From Zarea fungicola (taxonomy: Eukaryota > Ascomycota > Sordariomycetes > Hypocreales > Cordycipitaceae): DNA of 64,000 bases. This document shows positions 9,801 through 21,329 of this stretch, piece by piece; position 1 is the stretch's first letter, and every line of letters begins with the position of its first letter. The notes beneath the pieces are model-generated. The model worked only from the letters and a program-made list of their open reading frames with translations. It was not told the origin of the DNA and made no database searches. Made by a program: the position numbers and the translations under genes. The DNA lies in the NCBI GenBank assembly GCA_900169235.1, contig FWCC01000275.1, positions 29,353 to 93,352 of the forward strand, read 5' to 3'.

Positions 9801-11728
9801 TGGCAAAACGGGAGTGAAGCAAAGCAACTCGGCTAGTGGCGCTGCTAGGCCCACCATAACTGACGGTCCGCCTACCAGCTATTCTCGCGCCAGCAAATCT
9901 TGCCGGATTCCGGCACTTGTGAGGTCATCCTCCAGTCACTGGCCCACCCACCATCTAAAACGGAGGAGCTGCCTTCCGGCTCCGTTTTTCGTTGCTCATT
10001 CGGCAGCTTCGACATCATCCCGTGGAGAACTCGCCGCCGCCTGTTCTGATCAATGCTCTAATTCAGTTCATCATCGCCATACCATGTATTGCTTGATTCT
10101 TGATTGCCTCATTTTTGCCTCCCAAGATATTTCGTCTCTGGCGTTCATCGCCACTTGCATCACAGCCAACAGCTATGCCCCTCCACAACTGAATTTCAAA
10201 CAACCAAACAGACTCCACGCTTGGTAACTGATCTGCGATATGGACCCTATCCCTTTAGTGTTGTTTGTGCCACGCACACAGTTTGTTCTCTCCTTGGTTC
10301 CTCTACATTCCGTCGGTGTGAACCAATGACGGCACAGCGACGTCCGATTTGATTCGATGCGCTTGCGTCTGCCCACTGTCCTGCCGAATAACATGTTTTG
10401 AATGGGAACTGGTACATTGCTGCCGAGCCATTCTGATATGTTAGAAATCTTGCTTTTGTTGGCTATTTTCCCACGATTATAGTTTCACTGACCTCGCTCG
10501 ATTTCGACACCTGCGGTGCCATCTTCGCCATCGTCCACTTTTCATTTCGGCATGCCGTTGAACGATGCGATGCTTCCCCTCCCTGATACTAACAGTTCAA
10601 TGCAACCATGCTTTGAGCGACAATGACCGCTCATATCCTGATATGGGCTGCACTTGGCGCTGGTAACGGAGCCATGTGGCAAAAATTATATTTCGTTGGC
10701 CGCACACCCTCGCCGTCAATGCCGCTGAGGTCTTGCTGCAGCTCGAGACAGCTGCTCAATGAATGCTCACCGAGCTAGGTATGATGTCAACGGCTGTTTT
10801 TCGGGGGGCACAGGGGTTCTCCCCACACAATTCCGCTGCAGGGGCGCACAGGTAGACCAAGTCCTGCCTCTCTCCCACCTAGTCTGCCAGTCTACATGGA
10901 TTGCAGGTCCTACCGCCGCAGCTGCCTCTCGGGTCTCGCATTCTATCTCACCGGTACGAAAACCTCCTTTGGTGTCTGCTTCCGGTGTGATTCATTGGGC
11001 CGAACCCCAATGAATAAGACCGGAGATGCAAAAGCAGACACCCACCCTGGAATTCCAATCCTGCACGATGGCAATTGTTCTCCTGAAGAGATGATGCACA
11101 TATTTGAATTTGGACTCTATAGACACTCGCGTACGCTCAAATATGATGATAGAACTTAAAAAGACCTGGTGAAAGTAGACATTAGCAGCTGTCAATGTGC
11201 TGGTGTAGCTAGATGTGACTTTTAAAAAATCTCTCTACATGTCGAGGAACATAGTTTCCGCCGGCATCGCAACACAAAACCAACCAAAGCCATAACAATC
11301 ATTCATTACTGGCAGAGGTCTTGGATTTGTGGCAAGGGATTCCCGATCCTAATAAGATGACTCAAGTCTCTCACGCATTCAAACAGCCATGAGTCACATT
11401 CTCCTGCGCTGCCAACCGAGCAACAGCTACTTCACCAGCACAGACAACAACTGTCATATCATGCAACTTTCTGTTTCTAAAGTCTCACAGCTATTTAGCA
11501 CTAGAAGTCTAGAAACATAAACACCGTCATTGATTTTCCTGAATCGATTTTCAAAGTAACTGTGACTGGTGATAAGGTACAATCAAGCTGTTCGTCCCCA
11601 CTTCGAATGCGTTTCCCCAGCCTGGCTTGTTAACCTTAAATATCCAAAGATCTAGTTTCGAGTACACGAAACTTGGAAACCCGGGAAAAAAATTCCCATG
11701 TGAAGGCGTCAATTTAAACCCAAGAACA
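6802..11728. other. Long gene-poor interval
   Basis: Nearly 5 kb with no gene I can support apart from promoter sequence for the small minus-strand gene. A minus-strand ORF at 8129-8362 has an ATG and reasonable codon use (it begins MALLYGLPIKNMVYQE), preceded by an acceptor-like CTGACACAG. I do not recognise it, and it may be a gene fragment. Pyrimidine-rich stretches such as 9900-10600 look like promoter or untranslated sequence. Composition is otherwise ordinary and not as AT-rich as the later island. Confidence 0.45.
7095..7103 (-). promoter_or_regulatory. TATA box for the small gene at 6607-6801
   Basis: On the minus strand this reads ATTTATAAA followed by G, a good TATA element about 295 bp upstream of the ATG at 6801. 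The interval between them is free of other genes, so it would form the promoter-proximal region and leader. Confidence 0.45.
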
Positions 11729-12364
11729 ATGGCAGCATCGCTACAGAACGGCATTCCTACAGAAGCTGGCGTGAGTAGTGAGTTTATGACAGTCTGTCCG
11801 GCTGCGCCAACTCTCATCACGCCCCCCCTAGAGATGCTCAACGACGGCCTCGTCACGTTGCGGCGATGGCGCATGTCTGACGCTGACATGCTGTTCGCCG
11901 CTATAACCGTCTCCCGCCCCAGACTTGCCGAGTGGATGCCCTGGGCGAGGAACGAGACTTACGAGCGTGAGGAGGCGGTCGGCTTCTTGCAGCGCACAAC
12001 AAAGAAGTGGGAAGACAACACTGTATGGAACTACGCGATAACAATCACTCGGGGAGGAGGGCAGGAGGAGATTCTTGGATCGTGCGGGCTGATGCGCAGA
12101 GACGACTATCCCGGCCTTGATATCGGGTACTGGCTCGCCAACGGGTTCACGGGCAACGGATACGCGACGGCGGCGGCGAGGCTATTAGCGGCACAAGGTT
12201 TGGACATGAATGCGCCGAGTGTGAGGATTCTGCATGACAAGAATAATACTAGAAGCGGAGCTGTGCCGAGAAGATTGGGATTCGAATGCCAGGGCGAGAT
12301 TGAGACGGATGGGAGCCTGGATGTCGCTTGGGTAAAATATCCCGAGCCAATGCCGGAGGAGTAG
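11729..12364 (+). CDS. GNAT-family N-acetyltransferase (RimJ/RimL type)
   Basis: A 211-residue intronless acetyltransferase of the Acetyltransf_3 (RimJ/RimL-like) group, which moves acetyl from acetyl-CoA to an amine. The ATG at 11729 (GAACAATGG) is preferred over the open frame upstream; an internal ATG at 11786 is an alternative. Family marks include LRRWRMSDADMLF near the start, then LAEWMPWA and an E-R-E-E-A helix, typical of the RimL beta-alpha opening. Next come ILGSCGL and DIGYWLANGFTGNGYATAA, the acetyl-CoA binding motif A with the G-N-G-Y-A-T core. The late NNTRSGAVPRRLGF block is the usual motif B. The substrate cannot be deduced. It stands alone, with over 1 kb of non-coding sequence on each side. 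Confidence 0.85.
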   Translation: MAASLQNGIPTEAGVSSEFMTVCPAAPTLITPPLEMLNDGLVTLRRWRMSDADMLFAAITVSRPRLAEWMPWARNETYEREEAVGFLQRTTKKWEDNTVWNYAITITRGGGQEEILGSCGLMRRDDYPGLDIGYWLANGFTGNGYATAAARLLAAQGLDMNAPSVRILHDKNNTRSGAVPRRLGFECQGEIETDGSLDVAWVKYPEPMPEE

Positions 12365-13885
12365 AGATTTAGTTAAGATTTGAACATAAAAAGCCACGAA
12401 TAGGACGTCTTCAGGCGCACTCGATTGACGTTTGGCAGGGCGGAAGCTACTCGGATAAATTTGGTGGAGATACACACAAGATTAGTATTGTTTTTAGGAG
12501 GAATCCAACTCATAAAAGAAAAACTTGAGCGGCCACAGCACGTACTACACTCAAAATATTCTGTTCACTGATTTCGTGTTTCTGTGGACAATGAATAGTA
12601 ACATAAACCAGGCAGCCAACCCAACCCAGTTTCAAGCAGAAGTGGACGGAGTGTCATAGGCAACACACACGCCAAAACAAATAACTCGTTTATGCTTTGA
12701 TTTTTAACATTCAAAATGTTTCTAGGCTGCCGTTTTTTGTTTCTTTCTTTCTAAACATGAGACTTTTTTTTATGAAGGACAATTGTCGATCTCTACCTTG
12801 TCAGCAGGCAGCTGTTGAGTAGAAGGAAAAATTCGACACGAATGGTCAGTCAACTGACGCGAGCATGTCATCTTCATGTTTGCCTATTCCTTCAGCGCTA
12901 CTTAATAATTGAATGAAGCCACAAAGGGAAATGAAAGATTATTAAAAATGACAAACACTTACAAATGCAAAATGAAAAATGCCGAGTCTTCATTGCCAGC
13001 ATATAAACAGTCCGCCCAGACTCGTCAAACTCTGGGTCCACTTGCCGCTGAGCGAGCGCTAGATCCTGTGATTGGTCGATACCATCAGAATCCGCACTGT
13101 CAAGGCCACCAAGATGCCATCGCGCGCGGCTGTCTAGGTTTCGTCGGTACCTAGGGTCCAAAAACGTTGCTCAGGTGCCCCATGAAGGAATAGAAAATAA
13201 GGCAGAGAAGCGGGACAGGGGCTGATGGGAGTAACAAAGAGACGAATTTGAAGAGGCAAGCTGTATTTGACAAGAATAGCTCTCTCTGTATCTTTGTACC
13301 TCAAGTCGCGTAAGCGAGACTGTGACACCTTCGCAAGTAAATTTTGTATCAGGACTTGATTCCGATTTCCTGTAAAAGCATTCTCATATATGTGGCACGT
13401 TTAAACTACAAAGAACGACACATGTTTACAGGGTTTTCAATTGTCCTTCGGTGCACATCTCCACCAGGCTGCTCACAGGCCTGCGGTTTCGCCTCGACCC
13501 ATGAACGTAGGTATCTTAGTGTAAGTGGGCACTTTTGTCAGCATGAATCGTGGGAATGTGCTCTGCGTTTTGCTTACATGTGCCAGTCTTGAATTAATAA
13601 TAGCCGCAAAGGAAGGGATCTGTTCTTGATTTGACGGCTGCATGTTAGCTGAAACCTAGGCTGGTGGCTCACTAAGACCAGACCATTACTTGTGGCTGTC
13701 GAGGTCGGCATAGAATTGGGGCGATGAGTATATAGTTCGCCCAGTTCCCTCTTCCATTGTTCATTAAAAGGACCATTTACAAAGCAGTGGTACACTGACA
13801 CGGCCAGTTCCATTTTGCCTTTCTGAATTTTAACATCTCCTCCTACAACGAAACAGCACTGAGCTACAAATATCCTAATACGATC
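12365..13885. other. Intergenic, no supported gene
   Basis: About 1.5 kb between the acetyltransferase and the oxidoreductase. Open frames are short and mostly begin at non-ATG codons. The last few hundred bases are presumably the oxidoreductase promoter and leader. No repeat or RNA gene was recognised. Confidence 0.45.
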
Positions 13886-15046
13886 ATGAAGACCATCGTC
13901 GTTCTTGGCACTGGCCTCGCGGCTGTTGGAGTTATTCGGCAGACTATGAAGTCGACCGTCCTCAACCGAAGGGACATCAAGATGATTGTGGTTAGCCCAA
14001 GCACACATTTTGTCTGGACCATTGGTATGCCCCGCGCCATTGTTCCCGGCCAGTTCACCGACGACAAGGTCCTGTACGAGCTGCAGCCCATCTTTAAAGA
14101 GTACCCATCCGACAAGTTTGAATTTGTGCTCGGGAAGGCAAGCAACCTCGATCCTGTTGGCAAGACCGTCACCGTGGCCCTCAATGGCCCAGCCTCGACA
14201 CGCAACATTACCTATGACACTCTCATCGTTGCAACCGGATCTTCGTCTCGCGACGAAATGCCGTGGAAGGCACTCGACAATAGCGAGAATACCATCGACA
14301 GGCTCCACAGCGTACAGAAAAAGATCAAGGGCGCCAAGACGATCGTCGTTGCTGGCGGCGGAATCACTGGTGTCGAGGTTGCCGGCGAGCTGGGCTACGA
14401 ATACTCCCGCAATGACAGTAAGAAAGTATACTATATCCATGGTGACAACCTCCCGCTCTCGCCGGTCGCCTTGCCCTCTGTGCGCAAGCAGATTCGTGCC
14501 GAGCTTGACAAGCTAAAAGTCAAGACCATCCCCAATACGAAAGTTACAAGCGTCAGCACCAAGGGTGCGGACACGATCCTCGAACTCACTGCAGCAGACG
14601 GCTCCACGACGACGCTCGCAACGCAGGCCTACATTCCCGCCCTAGGCGTCGTCCCTAACACAAACTTTGCGCCCGCCAGCATTCTCAACGCTGGTGGCTA
14701 CATCAAGCAGACAAAGTCGCTGCAGGTTGACGGACACTCGGATATCTTTGTCCTGGGTGACGCTGGCAGCCTCGAGGATAACAGGGGCGGCATTGCTGAT
14801 CTGCAGGCGCAGCATCTGATCAAAGCCCTGCCGCTGTACCTGGAGGGCAAGCCGATGACCGAGTACGAGCCCGCGGAGAAGCCCATATTCGCCATTACGG
14901 TCGGCCGCGGCCGCGGCACGGGCCAAATGGGCAGTTTTAAGCTTTTCAGCTTCCTGGTCTGGTACATGAAGGGCCGTTACATGGGCACCGATTATGCTGG
15001 TGCCCTTGCGGCAGGGAAGAGAACTATTACAACAAAATTTGAGTAG
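13886..15046 (+). CDS. AIFM2/FSP1-like FAD-dependent NAD(P)H oxidoreductase
   Basis: A 386-residue, single-exon pyridine nucleotide-disulfide oxidoreductase of the AMID/FSP1 (apoptosis-inducing factor homologue) type. Such enzymes use FAD and NAD(P)H and may reduce quinones at membranes. The N-terminus has a Rossmann motif (VVLGTGLAAVG, residues 5-15) in which the second glycine position is relaxed. A second dinucleotide motif, VVAGGGITGVEVAGEL, lies near residues 155-170. YDTLIVATGS precedes it, and the FAD-contacting FVLGDAG lies near residue 290. The redox CxxC of glutathione-reductase-type enzymes is absent, as in AIF-like proteins. The hydrophobic FKLFSFLVWYMKG near residue 355 resembles the membrane-contacting end of the family. 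No neighbour explains a specific pathway. Confidence 0.85.
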   Translation: MKTIVVLGTGLAAVGVIRQTMKSTVLNRRDIKMIVVSPSTHFVWTIGMPRAIVPGQFTDDKVLYELQPIFKEYPSDKFEFVLGKASNLDPVGKTVTVALNGPASTRNITYDTLIVATGSSSRDEMPWKALDNSENTIDRLHSVQKKIKGAKTIVVAGGGITGVEVAGELGYEYSRNDSKKVYYIHGDNLPLSPVALPSVRKQIRAELDKLKVKTIPNTKVTSVSTKGADTILELTAADGSTTTLATQAYIPALGVVPNTNFAPASILNAGGYIKQTKSLQVDGHSDIFVLGDAGSLEDNRGGIADLQAQHLIKALPLYLEGKPMTEYEPAEKPIFAITVGRGRGTGQMGSFKLFSFLVWYMKGRYMGTDYAGALAAGKRTITTKFE

Positions 15047-15842
15047 TGTCAGGGCGAGGGACGTTCATTTCGTATGCAGTACATTGCGCTGTTCATCAGT
15101 ATTGGCATCGGCGTTTTCTTTGGTTGCGAAGGGATTTGAAAACATAGAGTGATACCTAGCTTGCAACTTGATAACTTTGTTTAAATCGGCGTGATGTTTT
15201 GCCGCTCAAGGTACATATATTTATGTACCTGCAGATATATCTTGATTGCAGTTTACTTTACAACAAGTTTCAGTTTACCTACATTAGCAGCTCACTGCCC
15301 TCTTTTGCGGTCAACATCCAGAGAACAGCCAAGCAAGTTTGCAGCCTTGAGTGGGCTTCAAGCGCCAGGTTCTTCCAACTGCCGCACCGGTTTATATACA
15401 CCTTTCATGCATATCCCCCAATTTTTATCATTATCATTATTTTATTATTATTATTATTTTTATAGTCCTAATAAATCGTCCCATCTCTTTGATGCGCCCA
15501 CTTACTCCTTTTCTTTTTTTTTCGGGTTGATCGTGCAACTAGTCATCTCTATGTACTACACACACCCATCGTCCCAACAGCCCACGCGACCCACTAGGAC
15601 CAGAATCGTGACGACCATTTAATTACTTAGCTTGAATCTTGCATCTTTCTTTCACCTACCACAACATATCAACCCCCAGGTCCTTGGCAAAAAATCACAA
15701 CATATTGGAGGCAATCTGTGCGCATTGCGGACCACATTCCATAGTATCTCAGCTGCCATTGCAGCAATTGCGCACATGGTCGACGACGCGAATGTCTAGC
15801 GATCTTGGATAGTCAGTCAGTCTCTTTGGGTTGGCCAGACCA
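15047..15842. other. Intergenic with ATT-type microsatellite
   Basis: Holds the 3' flank of the oxidoreductase and the promoter of MED5. The stretch at about 15421-15466 is a T-rich ATT/ATC microsatellite. Otherwise no gene or structured element was recognised. Confidence 0.5.
15421..15466. repeat. ATT/ATC simple repeat
   Basis: An imperfect run of ATC and ATT triplets visible directly in the sequence, in non-coding DNA between two tandem genes. Confidence 0.8.
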
Positions 15843-18800
15843 ATGGAAGAAGGCCAGCCGTCGGCCGCCCGCAGCGCGCTGCAAGAGGCCGCCAAATACT
15901 GGTCGGACTTTGTTGCACGCTGCATATCGCAGCGTCTCAGTAGCAACCGGTTCAAGGACTTTGTGCAGCTCGTGCACACAAAGTATCCGCTGCCGCCTCT
16001 CCTCGTCGTCGACTTCTTCTTGCGCCCCCAGCCGTCCAACCACGTCAGTCTCGACCCGCGCATACCGCCATACATACAGATCCTCACACAGCTGAGCTAT
16101 ATCGATGCGCCATCTATTCTTCGCGTGCTCTACAAGTACTCGGCCCTGCATGTTCACGATAAGACGAACGAGCATAGGCGGGCGATCGAGGCAGAGCAGC
16201 ACGCCGACACAAAAGGTGGCGAGGAAACGAATACTAAGACTTTGCGCTGGCAAGATTCATCGTGGGCGGAGGAGGTTATGTTCTACCATGTAATTAGAAC
16301 TGTTGTTGAAGGCAGCGCTTTCAACGATGCCAAGGCGGCGCTCGAGCTGATACACATCATTTGCAAATGGATGGAGCTATTCATTGCCGTGAGCTCGACG
16401 TTCACAGCTGATATGCTCACCAACAAACATGATCGACAGGGCCGGGAGGAAATGGAGACGGCGCGCGCTGCATTTGTGCCACTACTTTTACGGCTGGTCG
16501 ACAACCACGCCCTGCTTCACATTATAAGCAAGCCCTTGGCAAAAGGTGAGGACCCATTGGAAAGTTATCTGAATTACATGCTCATTCGCGCTAATTCGTG
16601 CCGTCAGGCATTCGTAAGGAGCTGTCGGACAGTCTGGGCAGCTTCATAGAAACGCTACAGCCTGTGCCGCCGTTTGTCGAGAGGCTCGAAATTTTCCGCA
16701 CGCAGACGTTGGCAGAGCTAGACCCTATTGATAAGAAAAAGCAGGCAGTAAATGCAGCCATGGACGAGCTACTTGACTCTGCGGTTGGACTTGATAGCTT
16801 CGTCATTGCCGAGATTCCTATTTCCAACTCGAGGGCTGCACTATATGTATACCTCAATGCGGCAGTAAGTTGTCTTTTCCACAAATTCACGCATTTTTCT
16901 GACTGTTTAAAGCTTGTTGGCCGTCCAGTGCTGGATGATACCATGCTATATGCATTTCTAAATAATCGATATCAGGTATGGTTTTATTCCATCGTCGTTG
17001 GCAATGTCTCATACTCTCTAGGGAAACCAACAATCGAGCGCAATTGATTTGATTGTTGCTTCATTTGATGTCCTGGCCAATGCTGTGTTTCGAAATGAAG
17101 GCCTAAAGGACGCCCACCTTTTGCGCTCCTTTGTTGTAAACAAGCTGCCGCTCCTGCTGTGTCAACTATGTCACCCGGAATTCTCTGCCGCATCTGCCGA
17201 GTACTGTATTACGGAGGCACTGAATCGGGTTGACACAAGCGTTTTCCCTACAGCATCTCTCATGTTTGATGAGTCGCGAAACAATAATCCATACACAGAG
17301 AGCGTAAGGGAAGAATTCTGCGCAGCGTGTGCTCTGCACGGTCTTATTGAAAGAGACCATGTCGATCGCATCCTGGGAGAGACATCCATGTCATACGATC
17401 CGTCGCTGGAAAAGGCTTCTCGTGACAAGCTTGTTCAGGACTGCTTGTCTGATTCCGGCAAAATTCAAAACATTATTTCACAACTGGAACGGGTGGATGG
17501 CAACGTTGGTGCGGTAGCTCACGCTATTGTGGAGGTATGAACATCCCCTGTAATAATTTTCGTCAATTTCTAACAATCTGTAGCTGATTCGGCAACTTTG
17601 TTTAAACAAGGAAACCATGTCATTAAAGCTTTTGTGCACACAGCTAGCCCAAAAACCACAATCGCTAGATATTCTTCTTCTCTTTACCAAAATCACTTCA
17701 GTTCTAGAACCTCTCTGCAACCTCCTTGACAACTGGAGCTATGAAGAGGATCAAGGTGAATACCAACCAGTATACGAAGAATACGGTGCCATTCTTTTAG
17801 TGGTATTTGCATTTACATACCGCTACAACCTATTGCCAGTGGACATTGGCATCCACTCGGCTGACTCTCACGTGGCTAAAATTATAACTCGATCGCACAT
17901 TACGCGACCTCTAGACGAGCTGAATGAACAGGAAACTGGGCATATTACTGGGTGGATCAGTGGTCTCTTTGACAGCGAGACTGGCGGTCTCGGGGATGAT
18001 CTCATGTCATCGTGTCCGCCCCATGAGTTTTACCTGCTGGTTGCGCCAATCTTCCAGAGTATCATTACGGCTTATACATATGGCTACATTAACGATGAGG
18101 GCCTTAAAGGGGGCGTCGAATGTACGTTACAATTCTTATGAAGGATCCCGAAAGACAATATTAACACTCGATAGATTTGGTGGATACGTTTCTGCTGCCA
18201 GCCCTCGTGCCTGCGATTAGGTTCTTGGCTGACTACATATGGGTGGATCAAAAGGAACAAAAGTCAATTGTCAAGGCTCTGCAGTTGCTTCTGACGCCGA
18301 GTTCTATTTCTGGCGAAGCAAGTACAGTTCTCTCGTCTGTCAAAAATCTCGTTGCACAGCCGCTGGAACATGCGCTGAGGACATACCAACGTCAGGACCC
18401 GCGAAACCAGGACATTGAGCCGCTACTGAAGTCGCTGAAAGAGAACCTGCCAGTTTCGCGCCGCACGGGCGGCGCCGATCATCATGAGATGGAGACGTGG
18501 GCAAGCAGCTCAAGCAGCGGCCTATCTGGCTCTATACGACACACCATCCAAGGGCTTGTTCAATGGAGTCTGCAGCCAGGGGTAAACGTGATGCCCAGCT
18601 CGTACACACACCGTCAATTGATTGCAGGACTGCGAATTATTGGTTCAAGCAGGCTGTTGCGCCTAATCATGGAAGAAATTCGCCAGCAGAGCGAAATAGG
18701 CAACGCAAGTATCGTCTATGACGTGGTAGCGGCCATCATTTGCGCAGAGGAGTCTGCCAACGAGCCGCCGCCGGTTACGAGCCTGTTGGACGCTACAGGT

Positions 18801-19220
18801 ACCATGCAGGCACCGTCACAGCGGCCACTGGGTTTGCGCGAGGTTCTCAAGTCCGCGGCTGAAGGCTACAAGAAGTTGCACAAGCAGGACCCGTTCCTGG
18901 CAGAGGCCACCATGCGGCTGCACCGACGAGTCGAGGCGCTCTTGGTGATGCCCCAGGCGCAGGTCATTCTGCAGAGTGTAGATATGCCGCTAGATTTGGG
19001 CAGCGACGCCTTGGCAGCGGCGGCTGCTGCAGCTGGTGCCGACACGATGGTTGTCGATGGCCTGGACACAACGGGCTTGGATACGGCAAGCCTGGACATG
19101 GGTCTCGGGGCCGATCTGGATCTGTCTGGCGGAGGAAGTGATGCTGACTTGTTTGGGGGCTTAGATACTAGCATGGATATGTTTGATGGGTGGGACAGTA
19201 TGGATTTGGGGGGTAACTGA
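15843..19220 (+). CDS. MED5: Mediator complex subunit 5 (Med5/Nut1)
   Basis: Med5 is a large tail subunit of Mediator, linking activators to RNA polymerase II. Six exons join in frame (15843..16545, 16608..16864, 16913..16975, 17022..17534, 17584..18121, 18175..19220) to 1,039 residues, usual for filamentous fungi. The start is the ATG in ACCAATGG; the frame opens slightly earlier only with TTG. Recognition is from the N-terminal block (RFKDFVQLV, PLPPLLVVDFFLRP, IPPYIQILTQLSYID), the central HPEFSAASAEYCITEAL region and the helical VDTFLLPALVPAIRFL segment. The C-terminal 60 residues are Ala-, Asp- and Gly-rich (LGADLDLSGGGSDADLF), an acidic tail. The 48-nt intron at 16865-16912 is a multiple of three without a stop, so its retention would add 16 residues. 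Med5 is weakly conserved, but this block order is distinctive. Confidence 0.86.
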
Positions 19221-19817
19221 GGCTGTGTGTACGGAATACTGGCTATTGAATTTCTTTAATTGCATGTCTGTGTTGAGGCTGTTGTATACAAAAGACTGGC
19301 CAATTGGAAAAGGAACCTAGAAAGAGGACGCAGTGACCATTTAAAGGTCTATTTGGACATCAATTGTTCAAACTGGGAGCAGCTGTGGTGCAGTAGATGA
19401 GCTAGATTCTGCTGACTTACGGCTTCGAATGGCTTCGACTTGGTACTATGTATGTGCATGAGGCTCTTTAGCTGAATCCTTCAGGGACAGGACCCTGTAA
19501 ATAGCAGGTGGGCGGGCAGGCTGTTTGCCCAGGACAAAAGCCACGCGACAAGAAGCCACCTTGCCTTGTTGCGAACCTACAACTTGCCGCTACCGAGTCG
19601 CGGGGCGGCGGGCTGGGCACTCTAGCGGGCCACCACAGAGTGGTCTAGCTTTCCAGTTGGGATGCCAATTCCAGAACATACTTTGCCTGCCCCTTCCTTC
19701 CCCATCTGTCACCTCCATCACTTTCTGCATCTTCCCTCTTCTCCTCTACCCCTCTTCTCATCAGGGAACCAAAGGCTGCCTCTGTTCTTTTTGTCACTAT
19801 CTCGCAAGTTGCCCGTC
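19221..19817. other. Intergenic region upstream of TRAP-alpha
   Basis: About 600 bp containing the MED5 3' flank and the promoter of the next gene. The 3' half (19680-19800) is strongly pyrimidine-rich (CT runs), as is common just upstream of highly expressed fungal genes. No TATA box was certain. Confidence 0.5.
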
Positions 19818-20798
19818 ATGTTCCTCAAGTCTTCTCTGGTTGCCCTTCTGGCTGTCCAGGTCTTTGGCGCTGTCGCCCAGGTAAGGCCTCCCCCGTCTCC
19901 CGCGGTGCAGATATCATGCGCTACTGCAACTGAAGCTCCGCGCATCAATTGCGCGCCGTTTTCCTTCAATCTACGACTGTTGCTGACTCTCCAACTTTAA
20001 AGGATGCCGCTCCTGAATCTGCCGTCCCTCCTACGCTCAATGCCCAAGTTACAGCCAGCTTCCCCGATGCCGAGCTCATTGGTCTCCGTCTGGTGAATGG
20101 TAAGCCCACCAGGGCTGTCATTGAGGTAACCAACAATGAGGCTGCTCCTATTAACGTCGCATTTGTCTCTGGCGCCTTGAGCTCGGGCAAACCCCTGCCC
20201 GCCGACGCGCCAGCCTACAAGAGCATCGTGCATAACATGACGGCGTCGCAGTACAACCTTGAGGTGGGCGCCGGCGAGACCACATCGGTCCCTTATGCCT
20301 TCGCTCTCGATCTGCAACCCCAGAACGTCCAAGTCCAGCTCATGGCCATCGTCACCGACGCCAAGGGCGGCCTGTTCCAGATCCCCGCGTACAACGGTAC
20401 CGCTACCATTGTTGAGGCCCCCACCAGCTTCCTTGACCCTCAGATGTAAGTAGAGAGCTGCGCGCATGTCTTGCCTAAATGCTCGTAACTTCGTGAGACA
20501 TATGAACTGACTCTCTGGCAGTATTTTCCTCTACCTCGTCCTCACCGCCGCTTTCGCTGGCACCCTGTACTTTGTTTACAAGACCTGGATTGAGGCCCTC
20601 TTCCCCCAGGCAAAGCGCTCTCCTCGCACCCCCAAGAAGGCCAAGAAGGCCGTTTCCGACACCGAAACCCCCCTTTCCGGTTCCGAGTCCACTGCTACTG
20701 CCACTGGCAAGTACGATGAAGCCTGGATCCCTGACCACCATATTAGCCGCCGCAACGCTGGCAAGCGGTCGAAGTCTGGCACGCCCAAGGCTAAATAA
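19818..20798 (+). CDS. Translocon-associated protein alpha (TRAP-alpha/Irc22)
   Basis: An ER membrane protein of the TRAP-alpha/SSR1/Irc22 family, associated with the Sec61 translocon. Exons 19818..19880, 20003..20445 and 20522..20798 give 260 residues. The first exon is a signal peptide ([20 protein letters not shown]), cut by an intron just at its end. The lumenal beta-sandwich follows, with [19 protein letters not shown] and two N-glycosylation sequons (NMT and NGT). One membrane span ([19 protein letters not shown], about residues 170-190) is interrupted at its start by intron 2. The cytosolic tail is basic and Ser/Thr-rich and ends KSGTPKAK. The family order of signal, lumenal domain, span and basic tail is complete. 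It converges on the SNF2-RING gene. Confidence 0.86.
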
Positions 20799-21329
20799 AT
20801 ACCAATTTAGGTTACGGAATTTCCTAATGCATCACCGTTATTCCCAGAGGTTATGCCTGTACGGCTCTGTGGAAACAAGAACCTGTGGTTAAAAACCATC
20901 TATGGTTCTAATAATAAACAGCTACAACTCGGGAATTGTATCGCCGCTCTTACGAAACACATTTGCATACGCGGATTCTATTTCAGGGAGTAATGAGAAT
21001 GAAAATGGGTTAAATGTATTGAATTGTAAACAAAAATCTATTCTGCAGGTCGATTGACAGCTCATGACGCGGGAATGCTGGCAGAGCGTATAATAATAAA
21101 AGCCGGAGGTTGGCATGTCTTTTTGTGAAACGTTCAGTATGGATAATCGCAGCCCAAAATGTGTCCTTTTTTTTATATCAAAGAAGAAAAGGAAAATATT
21201 CCTCGTAAATTAGTTGCTTTTTCTATTCCAATTCCAAATGAAAACGGAAATTTATTTTATTACCCAAATAAACGTAAGCGTCTTGCACCAGTGTCCATCC
21301 TATACACCCAAAATATCCCGGCCATGCAG
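20799..21329. other. Convergent 3' region
   Basis: About 530 bp between the ends of TRAP-alpha and the SNF2-RING gene. It is AT-rich with AATAAA-like signals on both strands (for example near 20913 and 21266). No gene was seen. Confidence 0.5.

Noticed and set aside
9763..10227. 154-residue plus-strand ORF
   Set aside because: It starts at GTG, is rich in Ser and Arg as random pyrimidine-rich DNA often is, and matches nothing.
13574..14440. 288-residue minus-strand ORF opposite the AIFM2-like gene
   Set aside because: It is the antisense shadow of a strongly supported coding frame and has no recognisable domain.
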